In this document: one piece after another, positions 37,127 to 46,006 of the stretch | How the letters are laid out: the number at the start of each line of letters is the position of its first letter | How positions within the stretch are numbered: position 1 is the stretch's first letter | Source of the DNA: Paracoccus ravus | Lineage (GTDB): Bacteria > Pseudomonadota > Alphaproteobacteria > Rhodobacterales > Rhodobacteraceae | Assembly: GCF_004522175.1 (NCBI RefSeq) | Contig: NZ_SDEB01000007.1 | Location: 62,001-126,000, forward strand | Reading direction: 5' to 3' | DNA: 64,000 nucleotides | The notes under the pieces: generated by a model | The model's database searches: none | Told to the model about the DNA's origin: nothing | The model's input: only the letters and a program-made list of their open reading frames with translations | Translations under genes and position numbers: made by a program

Positions 37127-37993
37127 TCAGCGCCGCAGCCGCGCGATCAGCGAGGACGTGTCCCAGCGCCCGCCGCCCATCCGCTGGACCTCCTTGTAGA
37201 ACTGATCGACCAGCGCCGTAACCGGCAAAGTGGCGCCATTCTCATTGCCGGTCTGAAGGCAGATCCCCAGATCCTTGCGCATCCAATCCACCGCGAAGCC
37301 GAAATCGAAGCGATCTTCCTCCATCGTCTTGTAGCGGTTCTGCATCTGCCAGCTGCCTGCCGCACCCTGGCTGATGACCTCGACCACCTCGGAGATGCTG
37401 AGCCCCGCCTTTTCGGCGAAATGAAGCGATTCCGAGAGGCCCTGAACCAGTCCGGCAATGGCGATCTGATTGCACATCTTGGTCAGCTGCCCCGCGCCCG
37501 AGGGCCCCATCAGCTTGCAGATCTTGGCATAGGCGTCGATCACCGGGCTGGCACGGTCAAAGTCCCCGGCCGCGCCGCCGCACATGACCGAAAGCTGGCC
37601 GTTCTCGGCCCCCGCCTGCCCGCCCGAGACCGGCGCATCGACAAAGCCAAAGCCTTCGGCCGCCGCCAGCGCCGAGAGTTCGCGCGTCACCTTCGCCGAG
37701 ACGGTCGTGTGATCGACAAAGACCGCGCCCCTCTCCATGCCCTCGAAAGCGCCCGCGCGGTCCAGACACACGGCACGCAGGTCATCGTCATTGCCGACGC
37801 AGGCCATGACGAATTCCGCGCCCGCCGCAGCTTCGGCAGCACTGGCGGCGCTTTTGCCGCCATGTTTCGCCACCCAGGCCTCGGCCTTGGCCGTGCTGCG
37901 GTTCCAGACCGTCACCTCATGCCCGGCGGCGGCAAGATGCCCGGCCATGGGAAATCCCATCACTCCAAGTCCCAGAAACGCGACACGCGCCAT
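37127..37993 (-). CDS. NAD(P)-dependent beta-hydroxyacid dehydrogenase
   Basis: Member of the 3-hydroxyisobutyrate / tartronate semialdehyde reductase family. From the ATG after GGGAGAAAG it has 288 residues: an N-terminal Rossmann domain with FLGLGVMGFPMAGHL (6-20), the DAPVSGG substrate motif (about 119-125) and a helical C-terminal domain with the catalytic Lys in AGQLTKMCNQ (about 167-176). The exact substrate cannot be told from sequence. The start is 21 codons inside the open frame, upstream of which lies the divergent acylase gene. tRNA-Val follows on the same strand. Confidence 0.88.
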   Translation of the reverse strand: MARVAFLGLGVMGFPMAGHLAAAGHEVTVWNRSTAKAEAWVAKHGGKSAASAAEAAAGAEFVMACVGNDDDLRAVCLDRAGAFEGMERGAVFVDHTTVSAKVTRELSALAAAEGFGFVDAPVSGGQAGAENGQLSVMCGGAAGDFDRASPVIDAYAKICKLMGPSGAGQLTKMCNQIAIAGLVQGLSESLHFAEKAGLSISEVVEVISQGAAGSWQMQNRYKTMEEDRFDFGFAVDWMRKDLGICLQTGNENGATLPVTALVDQFYKEVQRMGGGRWDTSSLIARLRR

Positions 37994-38121
37994 AACTTTC
38001 TCTCCCTGCTTGCGAAAGGCGCGTTGATCCGGCTCGCGCCCTGTCCTATTCACCGATGAATTTCACCACCTGCCGCAGGGGTCAACACCTCTGCGCCCAA
38101 GCTCGGGACATCGCCCATTTC

Positions 38122-40578
38122 ATGGTGACACTTTTCCGCTGGCTTGTGCGCCTGACGGTCGGACTGATCCTCGCAGGCGTCGCCCTGACCGCCCTTGCAT
38201 GGTATTTCGCCGTCCGCTCACTGCCCGATTACGACGCCGCCTATCTGGTGAGCGGCATTGATGCCCCGGTCGAGATCGTCCGTTCGACCGAGGATGTCCC
38301 GCATATCTTCGGCCAAAGCGACCATGACGTCTTCTATGCGCTGGGGCTGGCCCATGCCCAGGACCGCCTGTTCCAGATGACCGTGCTGCGACGCGCGGCA
38401 CAGGGGCGTCTGGCGGAAATCTATGGCGCGGGCGCCCTGCCCGCCGATGACCTGGTGCGCCGACTGGGACTGTCGCGGCATGCCCAGGCCTCGCTGGCGG
38501 CACAGGACGAGACGACCCGCGCGGCGCTTGCGGCCTATGCCGAGGGGGTCAATGCCTGGATCGGCCAGGTCAATCTGGGCGCCAGAGGGCGGGGCGCGCC
38601 CGAGTTCTTTCTTTACCCCGATGAAATCGCCTATTGGGAGCCGGCCGATTCGCTGGCCATCCTGAAACTCTTGGCCGCGAGTTCGACCCGGCAATTGCGC
38701 CGCGAGGTCTTGCGCGCGCGGCTTTCGCTGGCCGCGCCCGAACGCGGGCAAGAGCTTGTCGCGGCTCCGGGCGAGCCACCTCTGGCGGATTATGTCGAAT
38801 TTTTCCCCGGCGCGCGCTTCGCCGCAAATGAGCGCCGCACCGCCGAACCGGACTGGACGGCGCAGCTTGTCGGCTATCTCGCGCCCGGGCTCGGGGCATC
38901 GGCCAGCGGCTGGGCGGCGGATGCCAAGCACACCGCCGCGGGCGGGGCGCTTCTGGCCAATGATCCGCAATTCGCACTGACCGTTCCCGGCCTGTGGTAT
39001 CTGGCGCGGATCGAGTTGGCGAGCGGCGGCGTGATCGGCGGCACCATCCCAGGCATTCCCGTCGTGCTGTCGGGACGCAATCCCAATCTGGCATGGGGCA
39101 TCACGCCTGCCCAGATCGACGATCAGGATCTTTTCATCGAAGAGGTCCAGCCCGGTGATGCCAGCCGCTATCGCAGTGACAATGGCTGGGTCGAATTCGA
39201 CACCCGGAACGAAACCATACGGGTGCGCGGCGAGGCCGCGCGGACGGTCACCCTGCGCGAGACCGAGAACGGTCCGATCCTGCCCGCCGCCCAGTTCGAC
39301 ATCGCGAGCATCCTGCCCGCAGGCCATGTCGCGGCCTTGTCCTGGACGGGGGGGCGGGGCGCGGACGGATCGATGAGCGCGCTGATGGGCCTGATGCGTG
39401 CCGCTTCGCGCGACGAGGCCGCCCAGGTGCTCGGCGGCATGGTCGCCCCGGCGCTTGAAGTGACCCTTGCCGATAAGAACGGTGTCGGTCAGGTTTTTGC
39501 GGGCGCGCTGCCGAAACGCCCTGAAGGCAATTTCGTGCAGGGCCGCCTGCCCCAGCCCGGCTGGAACCCGGCCAATCGCTGGCTCGGGATCGGACCTGCC
39601 GCCGTCGCGATGAGCGAGGTCACCGCCGCCCAGGGCATCGTCGTGACAACCGGCAGCAACAGCCGCGATGGAACGGTTCTCGGCCATGACAGGCAGTCGC
39701 CCTATCGTCAGGATCGGCTGCGCCATCTGCTCGACAGCCGAGAGGTGCATTCCCGCGAAAGCTTCATCGCGGCGCAGATGGATATCGTGAGCCCGACCGC
39801 ACGGGCCGTTCTGCCGATCGTCGGCGCGGATCTTTGGTTCACCGGCGAGCCCGCACCCCAGGGCACGCCCGAGCGCCAGCGCCAGGACGCGCTGTCATTG
39901 CTTGCGAATTGGGACGGCTCCATGAGCGAGCACCTGCCAGAGCCGATGATCTATACGGCCTGGATGCGCGCGCTGCAGGACCGCTTGCTGCGGGACGAAT
40001 TGGGGCCGCTTGCCGATGAGATCATCGAGTTTCAGGCCGGTTTCATCGAACGGGTCTATCGGGACGTGAATGGCGCAAGGATCTGGTGCGATATCCGCCA
40101 GTCCAGCCCGATCGAGACCTGCACCCAGATCGCGCGACAGGCGCTTGACGCAGCACTTCTGGAACTCACCGCGCGTTTCGGCCCGGATCTAGCCAGCTGG
40201 CGCTGGGGCGACCTGCACCGCGCCCGCCATGTCCACCCGTCTCTGGGCGATATCCGCGGGCTGTCCTATATCGTAAGCCTCGTGCAGCCGACTTCGGGCG
40301 GAGACAGCACCATCGCCGAGGCAGGCACGCTGGGCTATGGTCAGAACCCCGATCTGAACGTCATCGGCCCGGCCTATCGCGGGGTCTATGATCTGGCCGA
40401 TCCTGACAGTTCGGTCTTCATCATCTCGACCGGCCAGTCCGGCCATCCGCTGTCGCGTCACTACGACGATCTGAGCGAGCTTTGGCGTCGGGGCGAATAT
40501 GTCAGCATGTCGCTAGATCCGGATCTGGCCCGCGCGGCCGCAACAGGCATCACCCGGCTCGAACCCGCCGAGGAATAA
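38122..40578 (+). CDS. Penicillin acylase family protein
   Basis: Ntn-hydrolase that would cleave an amide bond (beta-lactam side chain, acyl-homoserine lactone or other; not predictable). From the chosen ATG the precursor has 818 residues: an N-terminal membrane segment (about 8-31), an A-domain with RSTEDVPHIFG, GLAHAQDRLFQM, and the processing region near GASASGWAADAKHTAAGGALLANDP (shown in part), where the mature beta chain should begin. TIPGIPVVLSGRNPNLAWG is the conserved B-chain segment. The usual Ser-Asn-x-Trp at the nucleophile reads Ser-Ala-Ser-Gly-Trp. The frame opens 22 codons upstream; ribosome site weak. Confidence 0.88.
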   Translation: MVTLFRWLVRLTVGLILAGVALTALAWYFAVRSLPDYDAAYLVSGIDAPVEIVRSTEDVPHIFGQSDHDVFYALGLAHAQDRLFQMTVLRRAAQGRLAEIYGAGALPADDLVRRLGLSRHAQASLAAQDETTRAALAAYAEGVNAWIGQVNLGARGRGAPEFFLYPDEIAYWEPADSLAILKLLAASSTRQLRREVLRARLSLAAPERGQELVAAPGEPPLADYVEFFPGARFAANERRTAEPDWTAQLVGYLAPGLGASASGWAADAKHTAAGGALLANDPQFALTVPGLWYLARIELASGGVIGGTIPGIPVVLSGRNPNLAWGITPAQIDDQDLFIEEVQPGDASRYRSDNGWVEFDTRNETIRVRGEAARTVTLRETENGPILPAAQFDIASILPAGHVAALSWTGGRGADGSMSALMGLMRAASRDEAAQVLGGMVAPALEVTLADKNGVGQVFAGALPKRPEGNFVQGRLPQPGWNPANRWLGIGPAAVAMSEVTAAQGIVVTTGSNSRDGTVLGHDRQSPYRQDRLRHLLDSREVHSRESFIAAQMDIVSPTARAVLPIVGADLWFTGEPAPQGTPERQRQDALSLLANWDGSMSEHLPEPMIYTAWMRALQDRLLRDELGPLADEIIEFQAGFIERVYRDVNGARIWCDIRQSSPIETCTQIARQALDAALLELTARFGPDLASWRWGDLHRARHVHPSLGDIRGLSYIVSLVQPTSGGDSTIAEAGTLGYGQNPDLNVIGPAYRGVYDLADPDSSVFIISTGQSGHPLSRHYDDLSELWRRGEYVSMSLDPDLARAAATGITRLEPAEE

Positions 40579-40644
40579 GGCGCGCGGGCTTGCATCCGGC
40601 CCCGCCATCTCCATTCTGGGACGAAACCGGCGAGGGGACTGAGC

Positions 40645-41589
40645 ATGGCGCGCAAGATCATTATCGACAGCGATCCGGGGCAGGATGACGCCGTGGCGAT
40701 CCTGCTCGCGCTGGCCAGTCCCGAGCTTGAGGTCATGGGGATCACCGCGGTCGCGGGGAATGTGCCGCTGGATCTGACGCAGAAGAACGCGCGCATCATC
40801 TGCGAAATCGCGGGGCGCGGAGATATCGCTGTCCATGCGGGATACGACCGCCCGATGCTGCGCCCGCTGGTCACGGCAGAGCATGTCCACGGCAAATCCG
40901 GCCTCGACGGTATCGATCTTTTTGAACCCTCCAGCCCGCTCGCGCCCGGCCATGGCGTCGATTTCATCATCGAGACGCTGCGTCGCGAACCCTCGGGCTC
41001 GGTGACCCTCGTCCCGATCGGCCCGCTCACCAATATTGCGGCGGCCTTTCACCGCGCTCCCGACATCATCCCCCGGATCGCCGAGATTGCCCTGATGGGC
41101 GGCGCCTATTTCGAGGTCGGCAACATCACCCCGGCCGCCGAGTTCAACATCTATGTCGATCCCGAGGCGGCGAAGGTGGTCTTTGCCAGCGGCGCGCCGC
41201 TGACGGTTCTGCCGCTCGACGTGACGCATCGCGCCGTGACCAGCCGGGCATGGGTGGAAACCATGCGCGACAGCGGCCCAGTGGGTCAGGCCGTCGCCGG
41301 CTGGACGGATTTCTTCGAGCGTTTCGACCGTGAGAAGTACGGCAGCGAGGGCGCGCCGCTGCATGACCCCTGCGCCATCGCCTATCTGCTCAAGCCCGAG
41401 CTTTTCCGCGGCCGCAGCATCAATGTCGAGATCGAGACCACGGGCGAGTTCACCCGTGGCATGACGGTGGCGGATTGGTGGCGCGTGTCAGGCCGCAAGG
41501 CGAATGCCCAATTCATGCGGGAAATCGACCGGGACGGTTTTTTCGAACTGGTGACCCGGCGGATCACGCGGCTCGACCGGGCGGGGTGA
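40645..41589 (+). CDS. Inosine-uridine preferring nucleoside hydrolase family
   Basis: Hydrolyses the N-glycosidic bond of ribonucleosides. The 314-residue protein starts with the calcium- and ribose-binding motif IIIDSDPGQDDAVAI (5-19), the family hallmark DxDxGxDD. It also shows VTLVPIGPLTNIA, the EFNIYVDPEAA segment and a C-terminal HDPCAIAYLL with the second metal Asp. GAGGGGACT precedes the ATG. It may work with the pseudouridine genes in nucleoside salvage, but they are 33 kb apart. It ends directly against the skp gene. Confidence 0.94.
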   Translation: MARKIIIDSDPGQDDAVAILLALASPELEVMGITAVAGNVPLDLTQKNARIICEIAGRGDIAVHAGYDRPMLRPLVTAEHVHGKSGLDGIDLFEPSSPLAPGHGVDFIIETLRREPSGSVTLVPIGPLTNIAAAFHRAPDIIPRIAEIALMGGAYFEVGNITPAAEFNIYVDPEAAKVVFASGAPLTVLPLDVTHRAVTSRAWVETMRDSGPVGQAVAGWTDFFERFDREKYGSEGAPLHDPCAIAYLLKPELFRGRSINVEIETTGEFTRGMTVADWWRVSGRKANAQFMREIDRDGFFELVTRRITRLDRAG

Positions 41590-42243
41590 TCAGGGCGTCC
41601 CGCCGCCATCGCTCTGGGACGCGGCAGGGCCAGCGCCGATGGTCGAGTCCAGACGCTCGATCACCAGATCCGTAACATCGGCTGATTCTGCGGCTACAAA
41701 GATCGCGCGCTGGTCCAGGACCACACTTGCGCCCCGCTCGCGCATCACCTGACCCAGGACCGGCAGGGCGGCGCGAAAGAAAGCCGCACGCTCGCTCTCG
41801 ATCTCGTCCTGAAGCGCGCGCGCGGCCTGTTCGCGGGCGCGGCGCACCTCGACCACGCGCTTGTCGAACTCATCGGCGCGAGCGCGGAATTCTTCGGGCG
41901 AAAGCGTCGCCCGAAGCTCGGTCAATTGCTGCTCTTCGGTAGCGAACTGGTCGGCGAGCCGGTCATTTTCGGACGCGACCTCGGCGCTGCGTTTCTCCAG
42001 TTCGGCCTGAACGCGCTTGCCCCAGGCCGAGCGCGCGAAAAGCGCCTCGGCCTCGACCGTGAGGATCGCGCTATTGCCGGGGGATGTCGGGGTCTGGACC
42101 AGGATCCCTTGCGGCTGATCGCCCCCGCCCGCTTCGGGCAAGGCCGGCACCGCATCGGTTCCGGGGGCGCTCGTCTGGGCCATTCCGCCCTGCACCGTCG
42201 CTAGCAACAGGACAAGGCTTAGAATGACCGGAACGACGCGCAT
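41590..42243 (-). CDS. skp: OmpH/Skp family periplasmic chaperone
   Basis: Chaperone that carries unfolded outer-membrane proteins to BamA. The 217-residue precursor has a signal peptide (1-22, LSLVLLLATVQGGMA), a low-complexity linker and a long alpha-helical region (about 75-180) rich in Glu, Arg and Ala that forms the Skp tentacles. It begins within the bamA stop codon, overlapping by one base. In many relatives lpxD or fabZ-lpxA follow; here the next gene is a convergent nucleoside hydrolase. Confidence 0.88.
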   Translation of the reverse strand: MRVVPVILSLVLLLATVQGGMAQTSAPGTDAVPALPEAGGGDQPQGILVQTPTSPGNSAILTVEAEALFARSAWGKRVQAELEKRSAEVASENDRLADQFATEEQQLTELRATLSPEEFRARADEFDKRVVEVRRAREQAARALQDEIESERAAFFRAALPVLGQVMRERGASVVLDQRAIFVAAESADVTDLVIERLDSTIGAGPAASQSDGGGTP

Positions 42244-44576
42244 CAGAATTTCGTCGACAGGGTCAGGTCGAAATTCTGTTCGAGATCGTAATCTTCCTTC
42301 GCGACGGCATGCGAGAAGTTGAAGCGCAGCGGTCCCACCGGCGTGGTCCAGAAGATCGACGCCCCGACCGCGGCGCGGACATGCATGCTGTCATCGACCT
42401 CGCCCTGATAGCCCGCGGTATTGTCGAGACCCCAGACCGAACCCGCATCGGCAAAGAGGCCGCCAGCGATGCCATATTCCTCGGGCAGGCCCACCGGGAA
42501 ACGCATCTCGCCCCGAACCGCCCAGAAATAGTTGCCGCCAAGCGCGTCTTCGTTCGGCGCGTCATTGTCGCGCGGACCGATGCCGTTCGGCTCGAAGCCG
42601 CGGATCTTGCCATTGCCGGTATAGCGGTCGAGGAAGCGGCTGTTCTGGTCGTCGAGCATATGCACCGCGCCCATTTCCGCCTCGCCGAGGAAGGTCACGC
42701 TTTCGCGCCAGGCCCGGCTTTCGATGCCGCCATAGAAGCCGGTCGTGACGGATTTCACATCCCCGCCCAGCCCCGCGAAATCCTGCGTCAGGCTGAACCG
42801 GTAGCTGTTGAGCGGATCGATCCCGGCAACGCGGCTGTCATAGCTGTAGGTGTAGCCCAGCGACGAGCGGAAGAAGCCGCCCTGTTCGAGATAGAGGATC
42901 GGCGAGGAGCCATCGAGGTAGCCGGTATCGGGATCGACCGCGATCGGGTCCACGTCGAACAGCGTGTCCTTGCTGAGCTTATAGCGCAGCTCAAGCCGAC
43001 CGTTCTGCGAAATGGGGAATTCGAGCCCGGTCAGGAAGCCGACCGAACGGGTGTTGTAATCGGCATTGTACTGGTCGGTGGTATTGTACCAGATCTGGCC
43101 GCGCGCCTTCAGGTTGCGGCCCAGGAAATAGGGCTCGACGAAGGTGATGCCCGAGGACTGGTTATCCGCCCCCGCGGCAAAGGACAGGTTCAACTCCTGC
43201 CCGCGGCCCAGGAAATTCCTTTCCGAAAGCGAGGCGTTGAAGCCGACGCCGGTCGAGACGCCGTAGCTCACGCCGAAATTCAGGCTGCCGGTCGGCTGCT
43301 CTTCGACGTTCACATCGACAATGACCTGATCCGAGCCCGAACCCGGCCGGCTTTCGGCCTGGACATCGGCGAAATAGCCCAAGGCCCGCAGACGCTCGGC
43401 CGAGTTGCGGATCTCGCGCTGGTTGAAGGGATCGCCCTCGACCGTGTTGAACTGGCGGCGGATCACCTCATCAAGCGTGGTCGTATTGCCCTCGATGTCG
43501 ATGCGCTCGACAAAGACGCGCTGGCCGCGGGTCAAGGCAAAGGTCAGGTCCAGCGTCTGGTTGCGCGGGTTGCGGGTGATACGCGGCTCGATATTGACGA
43601 AGTTCAGGCCCTTCTGGATCGCAACTGCCTCCATCCGGCGGATGGTGGTGTCGATCGTGGTCGGGCTATAGACGGCACCGGGCCGGACGCGGTTTTGCGC
43701 GTTGAAATCCGCCGCATCGACTCCCGGAACCTCGCTGATCGTGGTGACATTCCCGAATGTATAGCGGGGGCCTTCCTGGATCTGGTAGGTAATGTAGAAG
43801 GCGTCGCGTTCACGCGCGACTTCGGGGGCGACCGCCTGCACGCGGAAATCGGCATAGCCGCGCGAACGGTAGAAATCGGTCAGCAGCTTTTCATCGACGG
43901 GCAGACGATCCGGCGCGAAGGTATCGCGCTTGATGAAGGTGCGCAGGAAGCCTGCCTGCTTGGTCTGCAGCACGTTGCGCAGACGCTGGTCGGAAAAGGC
44001 GCGGTTGCCGACGAAACCGATGCGCTCGATCTCGGTCACCTCGCCTTCGCGGATTTCAAACACCAGATCGACGCGATTGCCCGAGCGTCGGATGATCTTG
44101 GGATCTACTCGGGCGGCAAGACGGCCTTCCGAGGCATAGACCCTGCTGATCTCTGCCGCGTCAGCCTCGGCCTGGGCAGGGGAAAAGACCCGGCGGGACT
44201 GCGACTTGACGATCTCGGTAAGGTTCTCGTCCTTGAGACGCTTATTGCCCTCGAAGGCGATGGCGTTGATCGTGGGATATTCCGCGACGCGCACGACAAG
44301 CGTGCCCCCGGATGGATCCAGGGTCACGGTCTCGAACAGACCGGAATTCTGCAGCCGCTGCATCGCCGCGTTCAGGTCTCCGCCGCTGACATTCTGGCCG
44401 CGGGGAATATCCAGATACGAGATGATCGTCGCCGGCTCGATGCGCTGATTGCCCTCGATGCGGACGTTGCTAAAGACATAGGCAGCGGCGGGAACGGGCA
44501 GCATCGCTGCCGGCCCGGCCACTGCCAGCGCCGAAATCAGCGCGAGCGCGCCCCTGCCGAATTTCCTGTCCGTCAT
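42243..44576 (-). CDS. bamA: Outer membrane protein assembly factor BamA
   Basis: Essential outer-membrane barrel that inserts other barrel proteins. From the ATG after GAGGGGCAGCA the precursor has 777 residues: signal peptide (about 1-35), five POTRA repeats (about 36-390; first begins VFSNVRIEGNQRI), and the 16-strand barrel with the conserved loop motif IRGFEPNGIGPRD and a C-terminal Phe after LTLSTKF. The frame is open 29 codons further upstream without a good start. rseP lies 101 bases upstream on the same strand. Confidence 0.97.
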   Translation of the reverse strand: MTDRKFGRGALALISALAVAGPAAMLPVPAAAYVFSNVRIEGNQRIEPATIISYLDIPRGQNVSGGDLNAAMQRLQNSGLFETVTLDPSGGTLVVRVAEYPTINAIAFEGNKRLKDENLTEIVKSQSRRVFSPAQAEADAAEISRVYASEGRLAARVDPKIIRRSGNRVDLVFEIREGEVTEIERIGFVGNRAFSDQRLRNVLQTKQAGFLRTFIKRDTFAPDRLPVDEKLLTDFYRSRGYADFRVQAVAPEVARERDAFYITYQIQEGPRYTFGNVTTISEVPGVDAADFNAQNRVRPGAVYSPTTIDTTIRRMEAVAIQKGLNFVNIEPRITRNPRNQTLDLTFALTRGQRVFVERIDIEGNTTTLDEVIRRQFNTVEGDPFNQREIRNSAERLRALGYFADVQAESRPGSGSDQVIVDVNVEEQPTGSLNFGVSYGVSTGVGFNASLSERNFLGRGQELNLSFAAGADNQSSGITFVEPYFLGRNLKARGQIWYNTTDQYNADYNTRSVGFLTGLEFPISQNGRLELRYKLSKDTLFDVDPIAVDPDTGYLDGSSPILYLEQGGFFRSSLGYTYSYDSRVAGIDPLNSYRFSLTQDFAGLGGDVKSVTTGFYGGIESRAWRESVTFLGEAEMGAVHMLDDQNSRFLDRYTGNGKIRGFEPNGIGPRDNDAPNEDALGGNYFWAVRGEMRFPVGLPEEYGIAGGLFADAGSVWGLDNTAGYQGEVDDSMHVRAAVGASIFWTTPVGPLRFNFSHAVAKEDYDLEQNFDLTLSTKF

Positions 44577-44677
44577 TGCTGCCCCTCGTGCGTCTTGCTT
44601 GTCAGCGGGTTTGTCCCGCCAGAATTGCCCAAGTGGATAGCGCGAAGCAGCCCGGACTGTCAAAAGGCAAGGCCTTC

Positions 44678-46006
44678 TCAGGGACAGAAAAGATCGTTGG
44701 TGAGCCCCAGGATCATCAATGATAGCACCGCAGCCATGCCCAGAGCCGAAAGAATGTCCAGCACCCGGTCCGAGGGACGGCGTCCCGCGACCGCCTCATA
44801 GGCGTAAAACATCAGATGCCCGCCATCAAGAACCGGGACCGGCAGCAGGTTCAGGAAGCCGATGGCCGCCGAAAGCACGCCGATCCACCACAGGAAATCG
44901 CTGCCCCCCGCCGAGGCGGCCTGTCCGGTGCTTTCCGCGATCGAGATCGCCCCGCCCAGATTGCAGCTTCCGATCTGTCCCGAGATCATCGCCCAGAGCC
45001 CGGAAACCGACGAGGCGATGATGTCCCAGGTGCGCGTGGCTCCGACGGTCAGGGCCTCTACCAGCCCCATGCCGCGAGTCGCGGGATCGAAATAGGTGCC
45101 GCCTCCCGTGACGCCGATCATCCAGCGCTTCTCGTAGCCCTCGGCGGTGGGCAGGTCCTGCTCGCGCGGGGTCAGGGTGTAATCCGCCTCGCCCTCGCCC
45201 GGCCGCCAGACCCGCAAGAGCAATGGCTTGCCTTCGGCCGCGACGACATGGCTGCGCAGATCGTCGAAGCGCGCAATCGGAGTGCCGTCGATGGCCAGAA
45301 TGACATCCCCCGCCTTCAACCCGGCATCCGCGGCCGGGCTGCGCGGCGCGATCCCGGTCAGAAGCGGCGGAACCGGGTCCGGGCCAGGCACGACCAGTTC
45401 CGTCCCGCCGCGCGAGACGGTCCAGTCATGGACCGGTTTCGGCGCCCCCTCAGCGGCGATGCGGCCCAGATCGGCCCAGGTTTCGACCTTGGCCCCATCA
45501 AGAGCAAGAATCCGGTCGCCGGGCTGCAAGCCCATGGCAATCCCTGCGGGCGCGGAGCGCAGCGCGCCGACCTGCGGCGTCTCGACCGGCATGCCCTGCC
45601 ACATGGCGACACCGCCAAAGACCAGGATCGAGAGGATAAAATTGAAGATCGGTCCCGCCGCGACCGTGGCGAAACGCGCCCAGAGCGGCGCGCCCGGCAG
45701 GCTTTGCCGCGTCCGGGCCGGATCGACCTCCTGGCCCGCGCCCGCGCTGGCCGCGTTGCTGTCCCCCAGGAAGCGGACATAGCCGCCCAAAGGAAGTGCC
45801 GCGACCTGCCAGAGCGTGCCGTGACGGTCCCGGCGCGAGATCAGCCGCGGACCAAAGCCCAGAGAGAACACCTCAGCCTTGATCCCGGACCAGCGGCCGA
45901 TGATGTAATGCCCGAATTCATGCACCGTCACGATGATCGAAAGCGCCAGGATAAAGGCGGCGACGGTCCAGACAAGCCCGCCCAGTTCGGCGATCATCCC
46001 GCTCAT
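44678..46006 (-). CDS. rseP: RIP metalloprotease RseP
   Basis: Membrane zinc protease for regulated intramembrane proteolysis, for example of anti-sigma factors and signal peptides. The 442-residue protein has the zinc motif HEFGH (29-33) in its first membrane helix, two PDZ domains (about 130-310; second around GLKAGDVILAIDGTPI), and the late membrane helix with NLLPVPVLDGGHL that supplies the third ligand Asp. Its start overlaps dxr by four bases. Confidence 0.96.
   Translation of the reverse strand: MSGMIAELGGLVWTVAAFILALSIIVTVHEFGHYIIGRWSGIKAEVFSLGFGPRLISRRDRHGTLWQVAALPLGGYVRFLGDSNAASAGAGQEVDPARTRQSLPGAPLWARFATVAAGPIFNFILSILVFGGVAMWQGMPVETPQVGALRSAPAGIAMGLQPGDRILALDGAKVETWADLGRIAAEGAPKPVHDWTVSRGGTELVVPGPDPVPPLLTGIAPRSPAADAGLKAGDVILAIDGTPIARFDDLRSHVVAAEGKPLLLRVWRPGEGEADYTLTPREQDLPTAEGYEKRWMIGVTGGGTYFDPATRGMGLVEALTVGATRTWDIIASSVSGLWAMISGQIGSCNLGGAISIAESTGQAASAGGSDFLWWIGVLSAAIGFLNLLPVPVLDGGHLMFYAYEAVAGRRPSDRVLDILSALGMAAVLSLMILGLTNDLFCP

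Noticed and set aside
42309..44801. An 830-codon frame opposite bamA
   Set aside because: Shadow frame; bamA on the minus strand has a signal peptide, POTRA repeats and a barrel C-terminus.
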